From the NCBI GenBank assembly GCA_027475525.1, contig JAMWFC010000092.1, positions 558,001-622,000 on the forward strand: DNA of 64,000 bases. Direction: 5' to 3'. Each line of letters starts with the position of its first letter. Position 1 is the stretch's first letter. This document shows positions 1 through 12,078 of the stretch, piece after piece. Source of the stretch: Macrolepiota albuminosa (taxonomy: Eukaryota > Basidiomycota > Agaricomycetes > Agaricales > Agaricaceae). The position numbers and the translations under genes were made by a program. Below the pieces are notes generated by a model, which did not search any database, was not told where the DNA came from, and worked only from the letters and a program-made list of their open reading frames with translations.

Positions 1-546
1 GACTCAGCTTACCTAGAGGAGGTGGCTCGAGAGGAAGACTCTCGCCTCTCTAGGTTTCCGCCACGTGAGCACCTCGACGCTTCAGATTCCTTCATTGGCA
101 ACGTAAAAACTTTCTTTTAACTTAACAAATTCAAATCTAAATGCGTATCGAGTGCCTTCCGGGAGAATCAACCTTTTTGGAGTTGGAACGTAGAACAAAA
201 TGCGGATTAGTAATGAAAGCATTGATAGATTGAATACTCTTACGAAAGCGGATTCTATATTTTATGCTTCATTAAACATGAAGATAAAAAACATAAACAG
301 GTATCATTAATTACTATTTGCCGGAGGCCTGGTGTAACGTTTTGCGTAAAATGGAATACATTGAAATTTCACTCGACGAACCAGTCGGACTACCCTGTCC
401 CATTAGAACAAACATAGTTACTATACTGTGACCCGTTACGCAGAGTGGAAGAGGCCTCTGGTACCGCCAGCATTCCATAGCGGGAACCCCAAACCGCTAC
501 ACCTGGTTCCACCGATACACACACAAAAATTCAAAGACAACTGAAA

Positions 547-632
547 TGAGTCGACCCAGGCTCGAACTGAGGACCTCCTGTGTTCCATATCACATGTGAG
601 ACAGGTGCGATGACCAACTACGCCATCGACCC
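547..632 (-). tRNA. tRNA-Val (anticodon CAC) with a 12-nt intron
   Basis: Read on the minus strand this folds as a full tRNA. The acceptor stem GGGTCGA pairs with TCGACTC (one G-T). The A box TGGCGTAGTTGG and B-box region GTTCGAGCC are present, with T stem CTCAG/CTGGG. The anticodon stem CCTGT/ACAGG encloses 19 nt, best read as the loop CTCACA...C with a 12-nt intron TGTGATATGGAA after position 37. U33 precedes CAC, so the anticodon reads the valine codon GTG. A run of five T lies about 8 nt beyond the 3' end, as expected for Pol III termination. The CCA end is not encoded, as usual in eukaryotes. Confidence 0.85.
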
Positions 633-749
633 ATGATGAAGTATCGGCAAGGCACCAATCAGAGTCGATGTAGCAAGAAGAAGACCCCCGACAAAAAGTT
701 TGTGAATAGTGCAAGGTAACTGGTTGCAATTAAGGTTTTTGTGTCTTCT

Positions 750-2238
750 TCTTCAGCAAACTTCATAGTATTTTAGTATTAATTGAAGCACTATGTCATA
801 GTCTTCCAAGAAACTAATGGATTGTTGCAATGTCCACAGTTGAAGCCAAATATATCACTTCCTTAAATGCAACATACAAAGCTATCTGGCTATAAACTTT
901 ATTATTTGATTTTAAGTCATAGCTACTATTATTCACTCAGACAGTACTGAAAGTATTGCACTATCAAATAATCTGGTCTCATGCTCCTGCACTAAGTACA
1001 TTATTACTTCATTCATGATCATGTTGCCTATGTAGATGTCAAATTACAATGTGTCTATGAAAGACATGAGAGCTGACATGTTATCTTAAGAGGCCTTGAG
1101 CAAGTGCCAAAGTGAACTTAGTGTAGTTGATTCTTAGTCTTTGTTGAGTGGGACCTCATTGACAGTCTTATATTATGGTATCCTGTGTGCCCTAGCACTT
1201 ACAGCAAGGCATATGAGCTTGGATATGCTAAGCTTCTAAGTTAATCAATGCAATATTTATTAAACACTAACATCTTCACCCTTTATTACCATATACTATT
1301 CAGAGTTCACTATAACTCTTGGTGCTTTTTCTTTTTCCACTGTTATTGGACTTTGCTGCATCTCCACTACACTTAAGCATGTCCTCTGGGACCTGCCCAG
1401 AACTTCTCATCACTTAGTGTGCTCAATGCATTTTCTGGCTCAGTAGCCATGCTCTGGTCTGCTCCTTAGCAACTTTTGAGCATCATCAACAGTCATGTTT
1501 GGGCACTCATTGGGTAGAAGTCTTTTTAGAGTCAGTTGTTGTGCTTGAAATGTGGTGTGTGGAGTCACATATTCCATCAAGCCAGCTACTAATACATCTG
1601 GGACTTGCTGCCAAGTTTGTTTGGCCTGAAAGATTGGGACATGCTAGACAGTCTTGACACAGGTGGATTGTAATGTGAGTGAAATAGAATGAGTGAGTGT
1701 TCAATGGAGGGCTTTTGTGAAAAACATGTAATTGAATATATATAGCATGCTCTGTGGCCAGAGGCACCTGTTCATATTATCATTTATACATATGTATACT
1801 CAGTCAACATCTTTCAACTTGTTAACACCAAATACATTATACCTATCAAAGCTTGCATTATACTATGTTGTATCATACTCACCACAGGGGAAGAGAGGAA
1901 GAAATAAAAAGGAAAGGTTTCTTGTTTTTTGCTGCATGCTTATTAGTCTGCATGGCTTACAGTACTTTCTTGTATGGCTACATAGTCAAGCAGCTCTGTG
2001 CAGTCACAAAGAGCACAGAAACTCCAAGACGTATTTTTACAACCGGACACATTATACTCATCTCTAGACATTTTGCTACAATTTATTCTATTTGTCAACC
2101 CATTGAATTGAAGTGAAGTGTAATATCTCTCTGACTATCTTTTCTACAAGTGTTCATTCAAGTAAGAGTTCTGGTGTCAAGTGTAGTAAGCTTTCTGGGG
2201 TAGGATCTGACATCCAGACACTGACCAGTACACACTCG
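750..2238. repeat. AT-rich, CpG-poor decayed repeat; LTR-1-like fragment at about 1380-1520
   Basis: No convincing gene. CpG is nearly absent over about 0.8-2.1 kb, unlike the flanks. The stretch around 1380-1520 (ccTGGGACCTGCCCagaac... then lAGTGTGCTCAA-type text) resembles the 3' part of the long LTR family at 47.5-49.3 kb, including the 'gggacctgccc' core, but with CpG sites lost. Short open frames here overlap on both strands and show no recognisable domain. Confidence 0.5.
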
Positions 2239-2239
2239 T

Positions 2240-2289
2240 TCATCACTGGGAATTTATTTCATTCAGCTTGGTTAGTGTCCCTCCTGTGT
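2240..2289 (+). repeat. ~50-bp direct repeat, left partner
   Basis: The text starting tcatcactggg and running through ttagtgtccctcc recurs, diverged, at about 4639-4690. The two copies bracket the left 2.3-kb duplication exactly, one just before its first base and one about 40 bp after its last. No matching pair is seen around the right copy. Confidence 0.6.
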
Positions 2290-4600
2290 TAGATTTTTCA
2301 ATCACTTTTGTTCTCGTTGTTTCATGTTTTCTACATTATTTTATATCCAGCATTATTTTTCTTTGCTTTTTGATCTGGGGAGGAGTGAAAAGAAAAGGGC
2401 TCCTTCCAACGATGTGTTTCCTCTTTTTTTCCCGATAGTTTTGTCATGATTTTTTTCTTTTTGGCACAATTTTTGGTACTTGTATGACATTTTCCAAGGC
2501 TGAAAATACAGTTCGGGTTGGGTTGGTTCTCCAAAACTTGAAAAAATTTCAAGGGTGTATCCTTAATTTGAAGTTTGACCCTTTGCGTGTTTCCAGACTT
2601 CTTCCTTTCTTCCTTGATCGGGTCGAGTGAGGCCCAAGCACTGGTGAGAGTATGGAGCTTAATTCATAAGCTTTTTCCCCCCAGAACATTCGGAGAAACC
2701 CGAATGAAAACTACACGAGAACCAGCGCTGACATACCAATGCCTTACTACCTACACTTGTCTCTGGGAGTTCGTCCACGTCTAAAGAAGCAAACAAGTCA
2801 TAAGGGGGGTTTATCGCGTTATGGAACATGCCATAACAAGTTTCAGCCACTCAAATATCTACTGAAGAACCGGGTGTACATGTGCAAAGCCACAGGAACT
2901 CATCATTGACCCAATGCCGGGTGGAATCTAACACAATGCTGGGACAGAGCTGCCAATATCAGATCCGATGTAATTCCTACTTATACTGCTAGCATCACTG
3001 CGCCATCATAGGCTATCGTACTAGCGATTCCTTACCTCTCTTTGTCAACTACAAAATCGATTTACCAGATGTCTCCCCATATTCGTGTTCTCGCTGGAAC
3101 TGGTACAACACTCACTCCCATCACACATCTTGTCAATACCACAAGAGCTTTCTCGCTCGTTTCTGATCGTTTTGAGGGCCAGGTTGTCGTGTGCATTAAA
3201 GGCTTCACCGGCTCCAAAACAGACGCATACGACTACTTTAAACATCCGGAGCGCCAAGGAATGACCTGGAGTATCCAGGTCCGAGGTGAACCCCGTCTCT
3301 TCTCGACATCTGGGACTTGATCAAAGTCGATTATCAGGCAGGTTCCTCGAAAACATCTCAGCAGACGATGTACTTTTTGGTAGCACCTTTGACCGCCAAT
3401 TAAAGTTTCCAGAGAGGAGTGAGAAAGTGCTAGACTTTCTAAGGTGATTATACACCAAGGGGCGATTAAACCAAGCAGATTCTAATACTCCCGAAGTAAT
3501 TTAGATCCAACGGTAGGACACGACCTCACATCGCAGACGCACCCATGGGTATTGTCACCGCTCATATCAACGATGCCATACTTTGCGCACAAACGTAGTG
3601 CCCCCGACCGCGGCGATGATCCTTTGCAAATGTCGAAAAATTTCCCGGAAAAGGCTCCCATCTCTGATGACACTTCCCAGCTTCATCTTGCACGCAGAGA
3701 TGCCCCATTATTTGACACGGGAAGTTTATTATATGGTACTGCATTCCAACGTCGTGTGTATTTTGCTACTGCGGAACATCGCCAGGAGATTACGTTCGGG
3801 CCAAAGGTTTGTTTTCTTTACTTTCCCGTCAGTCCTCATCACGATAAAGGGTGTACAGGACATTCTAACGACCGACATCTCCAATGGCTTTCTGGACTTT
3901 GACCCCTCGTTGACGCTTCGTCTTCCTGGTGGTCTATCTTTTGATCTAACACAGGGATTTGATGGGCAGCCGGCTCGGTTCGTGTGCTGCAAGCGTAAGT
4001 CCGCACGCGGCCCTGGTTCGGACGATGGTGGATTACCATGGGGACAGGTGTTCTGGACCGTGGTTGTTGATGTGGTTGAGGATTAGGTGGCTCCACGACC
4101 TTTGATTTCATTTGGACTACATTTCAACTTTTTCAGTTACAGAATAGGACTCGGAGGACATGGAGAGGTTCGAGTGCGAGCAAAGGGGGTATCGGTTCTG
4201 AATTATGAAAACCCCAAACCTGACAATTAGCCCAATTGTTATCAGTTTTCTCCATAGCGCTTCATTTCACAATTATGATCACGAAGTCTCGTTTATGCTT
4301 GTCTCCTCTTGTCTCAGATGCCGTGATAGATATTTACATCAAGTGCTCAGAATGATAGCTCCAGATGCTGGGGATAGTCCTAAAACCATCACACCACTAC
4401 ATTAATGGTCGCAAATATCGTCACAAACGAGATACAACCGGTTGTCGTCCTAAATCAACTTGTCCTCGGCTGGAGAAAGATCGACCTTGGGTAGAAACTC
4501 GTGCTGCTAGGACTGGAATAGAGAACTATGTTTATGTATACAGCGGGGTACAATGGCAAAGGCAGGTTAGAAAGATACAACGGAATACAATGATTAAAGA
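2289..4600 (+). repeat. Left copy of a 2.3-kb direct duplication (with 26323-28626)
   Basis: From ttagatttttcaatca to about caatgattaaag the sequence matches 26323-28626 in the same orientation, with scattered substitutions and small indels (for example a 6-bp in-frame insertion in the right copy inside the DUF1769 gene). Similarity covers the gene, its introns and non-coding flanks, so this is a DNA-level duplication and not a retrocopy. The two copies are about 24.0 kb apart. Confidence 0.9.
3069..4086 (+). CDS. DUF1769-family protein, left copy
   Basis: Four exons: 3069-3285, 3338-3443, 3497-3806, 3850-4086, giving 289 aa with all joins in frame. The protein matches my recollection of the fungal DUF1769 family in order: an N-terminal RVLAG...LTPI segment, FEGQVVVCIKGFTG, YFKHPERQG, SIQVRGRFL, the ADDVLFG box, HPWVLSPLIST-MPYFAH, an S-D-D-T stretch, and PGGLSFDL followed by FDGQPARFVCC and VFWTVVVDV near the end. 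The function of the family is unknown. The ATG at 3069 is chosen because the family begins close to it; an upstream exon is possible. The last intron (43 nt) is short and its acceptor is the least certain part. The frame is intact, so this copy could be expressed. A near-identical gene lies at 27112-28132. Confidence 0.82.
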
Positions 4601-4638
4601 AGTACTCCCTGCACCAATTCCTTACTAGAAACACTAGC

Positions 4639-4690
4639 TCATCACTGGGCATCTATTTCATCCAGTTTGTAGTTAGTGTCCTTCCTACAT
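4639..4690 (+). repeat. ~50-bp direct repeat, right partner
   Basis: Diverged copy of 2240-2289 (tcatcactgggc..., ttagtgtccttcc...). It lies immediately beyond the left 2.3-kb duplication. Confidence 0.6.
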
Positions 4691-5498
4691 CAAAGGGGAT
4701 GGGCCGCTGCGACGCACGGCGAGACCGAGGTCTACGGGTTGTCGGAAAGGTGACGCTGTGTGGACGTGGCAGTGTCAGCGTGACATTGTCAGTGTGACGT
4801 GCCAGCACGACATTCGAGGGTACGGTAATTTATGAGTAAATGAATAGAATTCGTCCCCGTTTATGTAGACGTCAGTATCGAAACTGCATAGATTGATGTC
4901 CGTAACCATAAGATATAAAAAAAAAGGCATAAATGTATCAAAAAAAAATGTCATAATTTCGAAAAACCATTCTTCAGTTCTCATCGTCGTCCCTGTAGGC
5001 GTAGAACGTGTTTGCGTCGACACGGCCGCCGTACAGGAATAGATACATCCCTGTGCGACGCGGCCTCGCGTTCGTAGCCTGTAAATGGGTTGATTCGACC
5101 AATCATAGCGAAAAAAAATGCAACGAACCTGTCCGTTGTAACAATTGGGTGCTTTCCTCCCCATAACTCCCTTGCAGCGCTTCAATGAGCCAACAACGTA
5201 CGCGTACGCACGCCTGACCGTTTATCAGGCATTCAGAGCAAAAAAGAAGGCACAAGGCCACTTACTTCATGCCTTGAACCACACCAGTCACTCTGCCTCC
5301 CCTTTTTCCGATTTTACGCGACGGATCGCCGTCGACGGTTCGGGAAACCGCATGCGATGATTCATCGAAAGTCGAAGAGCAATTCATGGACGTTGTGAGG
5401 TCAAAAATAACGTCGAATAAAGCGTTCACGGCTGGGCAACGTCTGGGACGCTGTGACGATCCCAATGCATCGAATCGCGCGTGACGGTCACGAATACC
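4691..5498. other. Intergenic, no gene supported
   Basis: GC-balanced, CpG-containing sequence with short echoes of GTGTCAGyGTGACrT around 4770-4800. Open frames are short, overlap on both strands and match nothing I recognise. Confidence 0.5.
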
Positions 5499-5499
5499 C

Positions 5500-5900
5500 T
5501 ACCTGCGCCTCAACGTCGCTCCCGTTGGCCTTTAAACGGCCAACGTTGTCTCCCTTCGTCGTCCTTGATGTCCCTGTACGCGGGTTAGATACATTGTGCC
5601 CTGCCTGCACCTCAACGTCGCTTCCGTTGGCCTTAAAACAGCCAACGTCGGCCCTCTTCGTCGTCTTTGATGCCTCCGCACGCGGTTTGACGGTCACCAA
5701 TACCTACCTGCGCCTCAACGTCGCTCCCGTTGGCCTTTAAACGGCCAACGTTGTCCCCCTTCGTCATCCTTGATGTCCCTGTACGCGGGTTAGATACATT
5801 GTGCCCTGCCTGCACCTCGACGTCGCTCCCGTTGGCCTTAAAACAGCCAACGTCGGCCCTCTTCGTCCTCTTTGATGCCTCCGCACGCGGTTTGGAATAT
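5500..5900 (+). repeat. Four ~102-bp tandem units, each with a palindrome
   Basis: Units follow the pattern CTGCrCCTCrACGTCGCT...GTTGGCC...GGCCAACG...CTTCGTC...CTTTGATG or CTTGATG. The palindromic cores lie at 5523-5545, 5625-5647, 5728-5750 and 5830-5852, spaced 102, 103 and 102 bp. Units 1 and 3 have the longer stem (CGTTGGCC/GGCCAACG, 7-nt loop). Units 2 and 4 have a shorter one (CGTTGGC/GCCAACG). Units 1+2 and 3+4 form a higher-order repeat of about 205 bp. The open frames across it merely reflect a period divisible by or near three. Confidence 0.9.
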
Positions 5901-6850
5901 ATTCGGCACGCCCTATAATATAAATGGATACCATGAAGCTTGAGCGTGAGGATGGACGCCGAAGGTATGGATGGGATAATGCAAAGCAGTCAATTCTACA
6001 AGCTCTATCACAGATTTAGCACCAATAGGATGGTCCTGGCCATACCCAAGTTTTATGCGCGGATGAACAAAGGTACCGCCTGAGAAATCCAGAGACCTTT
6101 AGAGTGATTGGTGAGAATTATATGTTGGCAAAGAAGGACAGACAGTCTTTTGCATCCCTGGCTGCGTTTAAATGACGTGGCGTCCAGTGACCATGCACAG
6201 GAATAACCATTAAGTAGTTAACAAATTTGACTGGCTTACGTTAACGCCGATGCAGTGTGAGCACAACGGTTAATGATGTTCTGCCCTGCTGAGTCCTGTA
6301 ACAGAAATAGAAACGGTGACTCCGATTCCTTGATATCTAGCAGGATAATGAATAATTCATAGATGTTCGTTATTAAAGAAAAAGTAATGGACAACTTCGT
6401 ACCTGTGTCAATATCAAATCGGGGCTTTTCATTTTTTCGCCTGAATTGTGAGAGGAAGGGAAAGTGAGCAAGTTTTTATGCTTTACATTCTTCTCCTGTG
6501 TTTGAGACGTAGGATATTCAATCGCCAATTCCAAAGCTTATAATCAGCTGTGATCCAACGATGTCAATGCTGTCAAACCTAGAAAGAACTAATAAGAACA
6601 AACTGCCCCGTAGTCCTGGAGACACGTAGTCTTTCGTCTATATGCCGACTTTACCCACATTTGCATTTGGCTGCATATGACCCGCCAGTGTGACTATATG
6701 ACGTTTTCAGAACATATAGCCGTGCGGGTGAGAGGAGACATACCTAGCACTTTGAATGTCGACAACGCATGCTTGAGCGACTCCCATGAGAGCGGATGCT
6801 GACAATGAAACTGCTCGTGGGTGCACGGGGATTGCCGCAGATCTGTCAGG
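5901..6850. other. Intergenic region upstream of the JmjC gene
   Basis: No gene supported. A short frame near 5937-6017 reads like a peptide scrap (LEREDGRRRYGWDNAKQS) but stops at once and has no visible splice partner. Confidence 0.45.
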
Positions 6851-6856
6851 TCACGT

Positions 6857-6865
6857 TATATAAAG
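6857..6865 (+). promoter_or_regulatory. Possible TATA element for the JmjC gene
   Basis: TTATATAAA lies about 180 bp upstream of the ATG at 7041 in otherwise mixed sequence. Position and sequence only; the transcription start is unknown. Confidence 0.35.
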
Positions 6866-7040
6866 TCTTCCCATGCTCTATTCTAGAATAAACTGCTGGT
6901 TCCAGAACTGGTTACATCAGAAAGTGCCAAACGTGGCGGTCTCGGCTCCTGCAACAGCTGACAAATAGTTGTGTATGTTTATCGTTATTGTATGATTTGT
7001 ATTTGATTGGCCCATCTGTTCTTGTTCTGCAATTGTCACC

Positions 7041-10000
7041 ATGGACGGTACAATGTCATCTAGCCACCCTCGCATTGACAACTCTAAGTTTTACAATCAC
7101 TCTTGGTATTCAGACGTTGTTCCTAACACTCCTGACCTGTCCTCTCACTTTGACAGCACACCTGTGGCGGCAAGTTGATTAGGTTTTTTTCATGCATGCT
7201 CTGCTGACCTATTCAAGGCTCTTGCACGTGTGTTGTCTGATGAAGAAAAAAATATTTCTCTTGCTAGCCGTTCAGACGTATTCTCCATATTTCGAGATAC
7301 TATAAATGATGTCCCTGTTTATTGTGTACCGAAAGATAAGGCACTCGAAGCCTTTTTCAAAGTCATTTTATCATATCGTGTACTCGACATATACACCCTT
7401 GTGTGTGAGGATAAGATGCGCCCTCCACGAACCTCAGGGCCAATGACGGAGAATAGTCGATCAGTAGGTTCATCCCTATTACCCATTTCATTGATTGAGT
7501 TTGTATTTTAGCCGGTAAACCCTTTAAACTCACTCCCAAACCTTATCGGGAAATTCCATAAAAACCTCGTACAACATCTGAATAAAATACATGCCGAATC
7601 TAGAGGAGAACGACCGAGAGACCGCCCCACCCCGAAGTTTACAGGTCCACGCATGAAGCTGTATTCCGAACTCACGTCTCGGGTCAGCAATAAGGGTGTT
7701 CAAAACACCATAATCAATCTTACAAGTGCGGCGCTACATCTGAGTTGTCTATTGAAGGTAATCTTAATTGATATCAATTTGAATGTCCATTAAAGTTGCC
7801 TCAGGGCAACCTCTATTTACCGTCCGATATCAAGGCAATCGAAAATATCATCGTTGACGAGTATTGTCCTTCCCGTCCTTATTAGAATGTCTGCTCATTG
7901 TCTTCGATGTGTATAGCGAAAGCAGGTCTAGCGACCAAGATCAATTAAAATACCTTCATACCGCGCATGGCAGTGCCATCGATGGTGCCGGTTCATATGG
8001 TTGCTCGACTATTATGCACAACGCACTTTATTTGGCATTGCTCGTATCCCCGCTCATGTTACTTCTTCCTCGTGAGTATGGGGTACTAACCGGTAAAGAC
8101 TCCCTGCTACAGGTAAATTGATCTACCTTTTATTTTGTTTGAGCGACTCTGATTGCTTCCAAAGCTTTGGAGGCATGTTGGAGGGCTCGAACGTCCGCGT
8201 ATCATCGTCGAGGCGGATCGAGCATTATGGCGAGTGTTATTCTCGGCAGCTCAGGGTGGTGACCTGCTAACCGAGTTGTCATCTGCTTTGAGTACCCTGA
8301 CCGATCAAATTAACGAAGCGGCACCTGCTTGGATCGAAATTGTATCCGTCCCTTCCCCTTCTAAGAAGCGTCTCTGCGATGCTTCGCTTGCTACTCCTGC
8401 ATCGACCACTTCAACGAGCGACGAAACCCAACGAGACGATGACGCAAGCCAGTTGTTTGGACCCGCTCCGTTCCCTGTTGGATCGGATGCCTTACCAGGA
8501 CCCTCTAATCGCTCGGCAAGCCCGTCGGGTCACGTAGATGTTCCTCATCCAACCGTCGGCGACAAGCCTGATGGTTATGAGCAGTCTTCACCTACGAGGC
8601 CCGATTTTTTTGACAACTTAGGGGACCTTATGGACGTCACACCTGATGATTCCCGTATTGACCCGTCTCCTAGTACAGATGCACTTGTCCGTGCATCGGA
8701 AGACACCACAGGTTCCGAAAACCTCAACCAGTTAACCGATGTACCTTCCTCTCCAAATAACGTCCGTGCGTCGGAGGACGCTATGGACGTATCGCCCGTT
8801 ATTTCCAATCGTGACGTTGAGAATTCCCCTGAACCAGACCCTATGGACGTGACGCCCGACGTTTCGAACGTCGAGGATTCCCCTGCAGGTGACCGTGAGG
8901 TCAATCATACCAATTCTAATATGGCACCTGCTACTGGGGCACCTCTTCCCAATACAGAAGCACCGGATGGAGAGCAGATGACACCCGTAGTTACCGGTAT
9001 TGGTTCATTAACTTTGGTCAACGCCTCCGAGACAACAGTTAACGACGACCTGCCTTCTCCCGAACCGGTGGTGACTGTCGGCCCCGCTAAGACTTCTAAA
9101 AACAACCGGAGAAAATCGGCGCGTATTGCGGCTAAAAACAAGCGACGTAGTACGGCACCCTTGACGCCTAGGAAGAGGAAAAGAAACTTTACGAGTAAGG
9201 TGCACGTTGACTCAGATAGCGCGAGCGAGTCTCCCATGTTGGACTCGGATGGCGCTAGCGATTCCTCCAATGACTCTGCTGAGGTAACGGCGGTTGCTTC
9301 ACCCCTTGAAAATGTTGAGACAGATCGGGGTTATATTGACCTGACCCTTGAGTCTACGGTGAGTGACTGTCTATGTATTGGTCAACTGGTTGTGATTCTG
9401 GGTTTAGGATGATGAGGATAGCCATATGGTCAAAAAACCGAATCGTCTCGATCTCTCAGAATCATGGATCCTCCGTGAAGGGGACGCCGTACAAATACCT
9501 TTGACTGGCAGCAATGGGGTATTTGAATACACGCCAAAATTTCACGTGCGTATATATTCTATTCCGTTATAGTAGCCTTCCGTTCACTGCTCTGTAGCTT
9601 GACAGGGACCTTCTTTGGTTTCGCAGAATGTATGCCGCATCTATTGCTCGTCGGGATCGACCCTCGTCCGTGAAGGTGATGACTCAAACCGAGTATCACT
9701 CTTCATCTCCGCTTGCTCTCTCGAAAATATTGGCATCGCAATCATGCATTCTTGTTATTGGGAACCAGCATATTGACCCGGGCTTCAATGCGCGCTCCTT
9801 ATCAGATGTATGTGTCCTGGACAATGTTATCCAGGTGCATGGTACGTTCTCCTTTGTTTTATTATTATTGTTGTTGTTGTTGTATTTAATTTAATTTAAT
9901 TTGTTTTATTTTTTCCTGCAGATTTCACCATATCTGGTACCGAACGCTTGAAGCATGCAACCCCTCGAGATCTTCTAAGGACACTGGAATCTTCGTACCC

Positions 10001-11697
10001 AAGATCATTAAGTGCTTTGGATATCCCTGCTTCCCTAGAAACTTTTCCGCGCCTCCCGTTCTCAAGCGACTCAGCTGTCTGGGGAAAAGTTCAAGGTCAC
10101 GGGTACTGTAAAGTGGAGGATTTTTATCCAATTTCGGATATGCGATGGAATCTAGCATCTACCAGCGGAACCCACCATTACTGGCACATCGATGCCAATG
10201 GTTTTGCTACCTTTGTCTTCGTCGAGACTGGCACGAAGTTGTGGTTCGTGGCGTCGCCCAAATCTGGAAATTACGATGACTTCGGAGACTGGGATCTTTA
10301 CGTTAACGATTTTTACACCAGAAAGCCAAACGATGAAAAGTGGGACGTCGAGCTACTTGTTCTGCAGCCGGGTTCCATGCTGTTTGTCCACTGGTTATTT
10401 CTTTTCCTTATATTATTTACTGATAATATATTATTACAGCATTATGCGCCCGTGTCTACCTCACGCCGTAGTTACTCCCATACCAACAATATGCCGCGGG
10501 GGTCATTTCTACAACACATCGACTCTCGCTGCCTCGATAATCGGCTTATATCACCATTACGTTGCTTCCACATCAATATCCAACACCGACCACGCCTCCG
10601 CCTCATACACGGTGCTAATGCGCCTCCTCACCTATTTTGTCCTTGTTCTCGTCGACTCTGTGACCGAACACGGTACGTGTAGTCACCACCACATCTGTTT
10701 ATACTGTTCACGTATGTGCAGATTACGACCATGGTCATGTTCCGGACACAAACTCATGGGACGGTGTGCTGATCCTTCTTTGTCTATGCAACTATTTTGA
10801 GTTGCATGATGCACTTGTGTCTACGAACTATGCTTGGAGCGGCGACCTTCGATCCTTTGAGGTGTCCGTCAAAAACCGGGTCCGCGCGCGAAGGCTTATG
10901 TACTGGTTCTTCTCCAATCACGAACTTGAAAGCGAGTCCGATGGCAGTGTCATAACGGGTCTGCCTGCGCTTGAATACATATCGTCTCGATTCCTGGCTA
11001 CACATGCTTGTGTACTTATGCACTACAAAAAGCTCGCGTGGCTGAATAATTTACGCGGGTCCGACGCAAACACCCCACCGTCAACAACTTGTATCAACAT
11101 TCAATCCGTCCTCCGCGATGGACCTGCCTGGAAGGCATACACCCTCGTCCGTCCGCGTCTTGGTGCTTCCGATGTCGATCCTGCCGAATTGACGTTTGCA
11201 TGGAGGGGAAGCAGATACATTGTTCGCAGAGTTCCTACAGTTGACTTTTGTGAGTGTTTTCTGCGTCTAAGTCCTGACATTTCTCATCCTTCCTCAGCTT
11301 ATCCGTACATCGACGGTTATGTTTGGCGCGACTTCACGATTGCACGCCAACTCGGCGTCACGCTCACAAATGTCAATCCCCGACGCGACGAGGACGCCGA
11401 CTTGTCTTGCTGGGTCGAATTTTCTGTTGATGACTTGAAATCTTACAATGCCTGCCCTGATGTCGGTTATATCAGCGACACCCCCCCCGAATCTCCTGTA
11501 CTCGCTCCTACAAACACGCCCCCCCGTAGTACCAGCCCCCGTCCTCCCAGCCCCCGTAGTCCCAGCCAAAGTGATACTTCGAGTAGCTCAAGCAGTGACG
11601 ACGAATCATCGGACAGGCCCGGTGAGTTGCTCTGTACAGATATCAATATTGTACTCATTCGCGTAATCTAGCTGCTAAGCGAATCCGGCGGTCCTAG
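7041..11697 (+). CDS. JmjC-domain protein, 14 exons, 1325 aa
   Basis: Exons: 7041-7163, 7218-7361, 7410-7463, 7512-7757, 7805-7860, 7917-8112, 8165-9358, 9408-9545, 9598-9841, 9922-10393, 10440-10672, 10722-11249, 11298-11621, 11672-11697. Every join is in frame. Residues about 300-680 (exon 7) are a low-complexity, acidic/Ser-rich linker with repeated MDVTPD-S motifs and basic NLS-like runs (RRKSARIAAKNKRR, PRKRKRN). The catalytic fold is near residues 770-1000: HYWHIDANG at about 888 supplies the H-x-D pair of a Fe(II)/2-oxoglutarate dioxygenase, GTKLWFVA follows, and MRPCLPHAVVTP at about 964 carries the distal His. The tail is Pro/Ser-rich and ends KRIRRS. JmjC proteins of this sort are numerous in Agaricomycetes; the substrate is unknown (histone, other protein or nucleic acid). 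It abuts the mobile cassette but faces it tail to tail, so membership is unproven. Confidence 0.78.
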
Positions 11698-11899
11698 CGA
11701 TTTTTTAAATATATATTGTAGTTTATCTCGTGGCGCGGTTGTTTATTTTATTTTTTTCTTTTGTAAACTTAATATCGTGTAGACCATCAAATAAGATGGT
11801 ATATCCAGTGTCTCCAGTGCTTCAAAAGATTAAGATTGTTAAGTTGTTTACCACGCAGTAGCCTATAAAAACACTCGAGCCAGTGTTTGTATTTATCTC

Positions 11900-12064
11900 A
11901 AGCTATAGTACCCTGCTGCTGTAAGCTATCGCTCCAGCTATGGTTTACGTAAGCTGTTGCTACAGCAATATTTTATGTAAGCGGCTGCTCCAGCGACGAT
12001 TTATGTAATCTGCCACTCCGTTATATTTTATGCAAGCTCCAGCGATGATTTATGTAATATGCCA
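11900..12064 (-). repeat. Array A: degenerate ~28-bp units, inverted orientation
   Basis: Four to five degenerate units of the type gctrTGGTTTAyGTAAGCtg-TGCTcCAGC. This is the reverse complement of arrays B and C. It starts about 200 bp after the JmjC stop and ends just past the 3' end of the Helitron reading frame. Confidence 0.75.
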
Positions 12065-12078
12065 GTCCGTTGACGTGA

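Noticed and set aside
2575..2850. Conserved short frame upstream of both DUF1769 copies
   Set aside because: It is conserved only because the DNA was duplicated; frames are open on both strands and there is no recognisable motif.
5453..5918. Open frames across the 102-bp repeats as repeat proteins
   Set aside because: Both strands stay open because of the repeat unit; there is no start context and no recognisable repeat fold.
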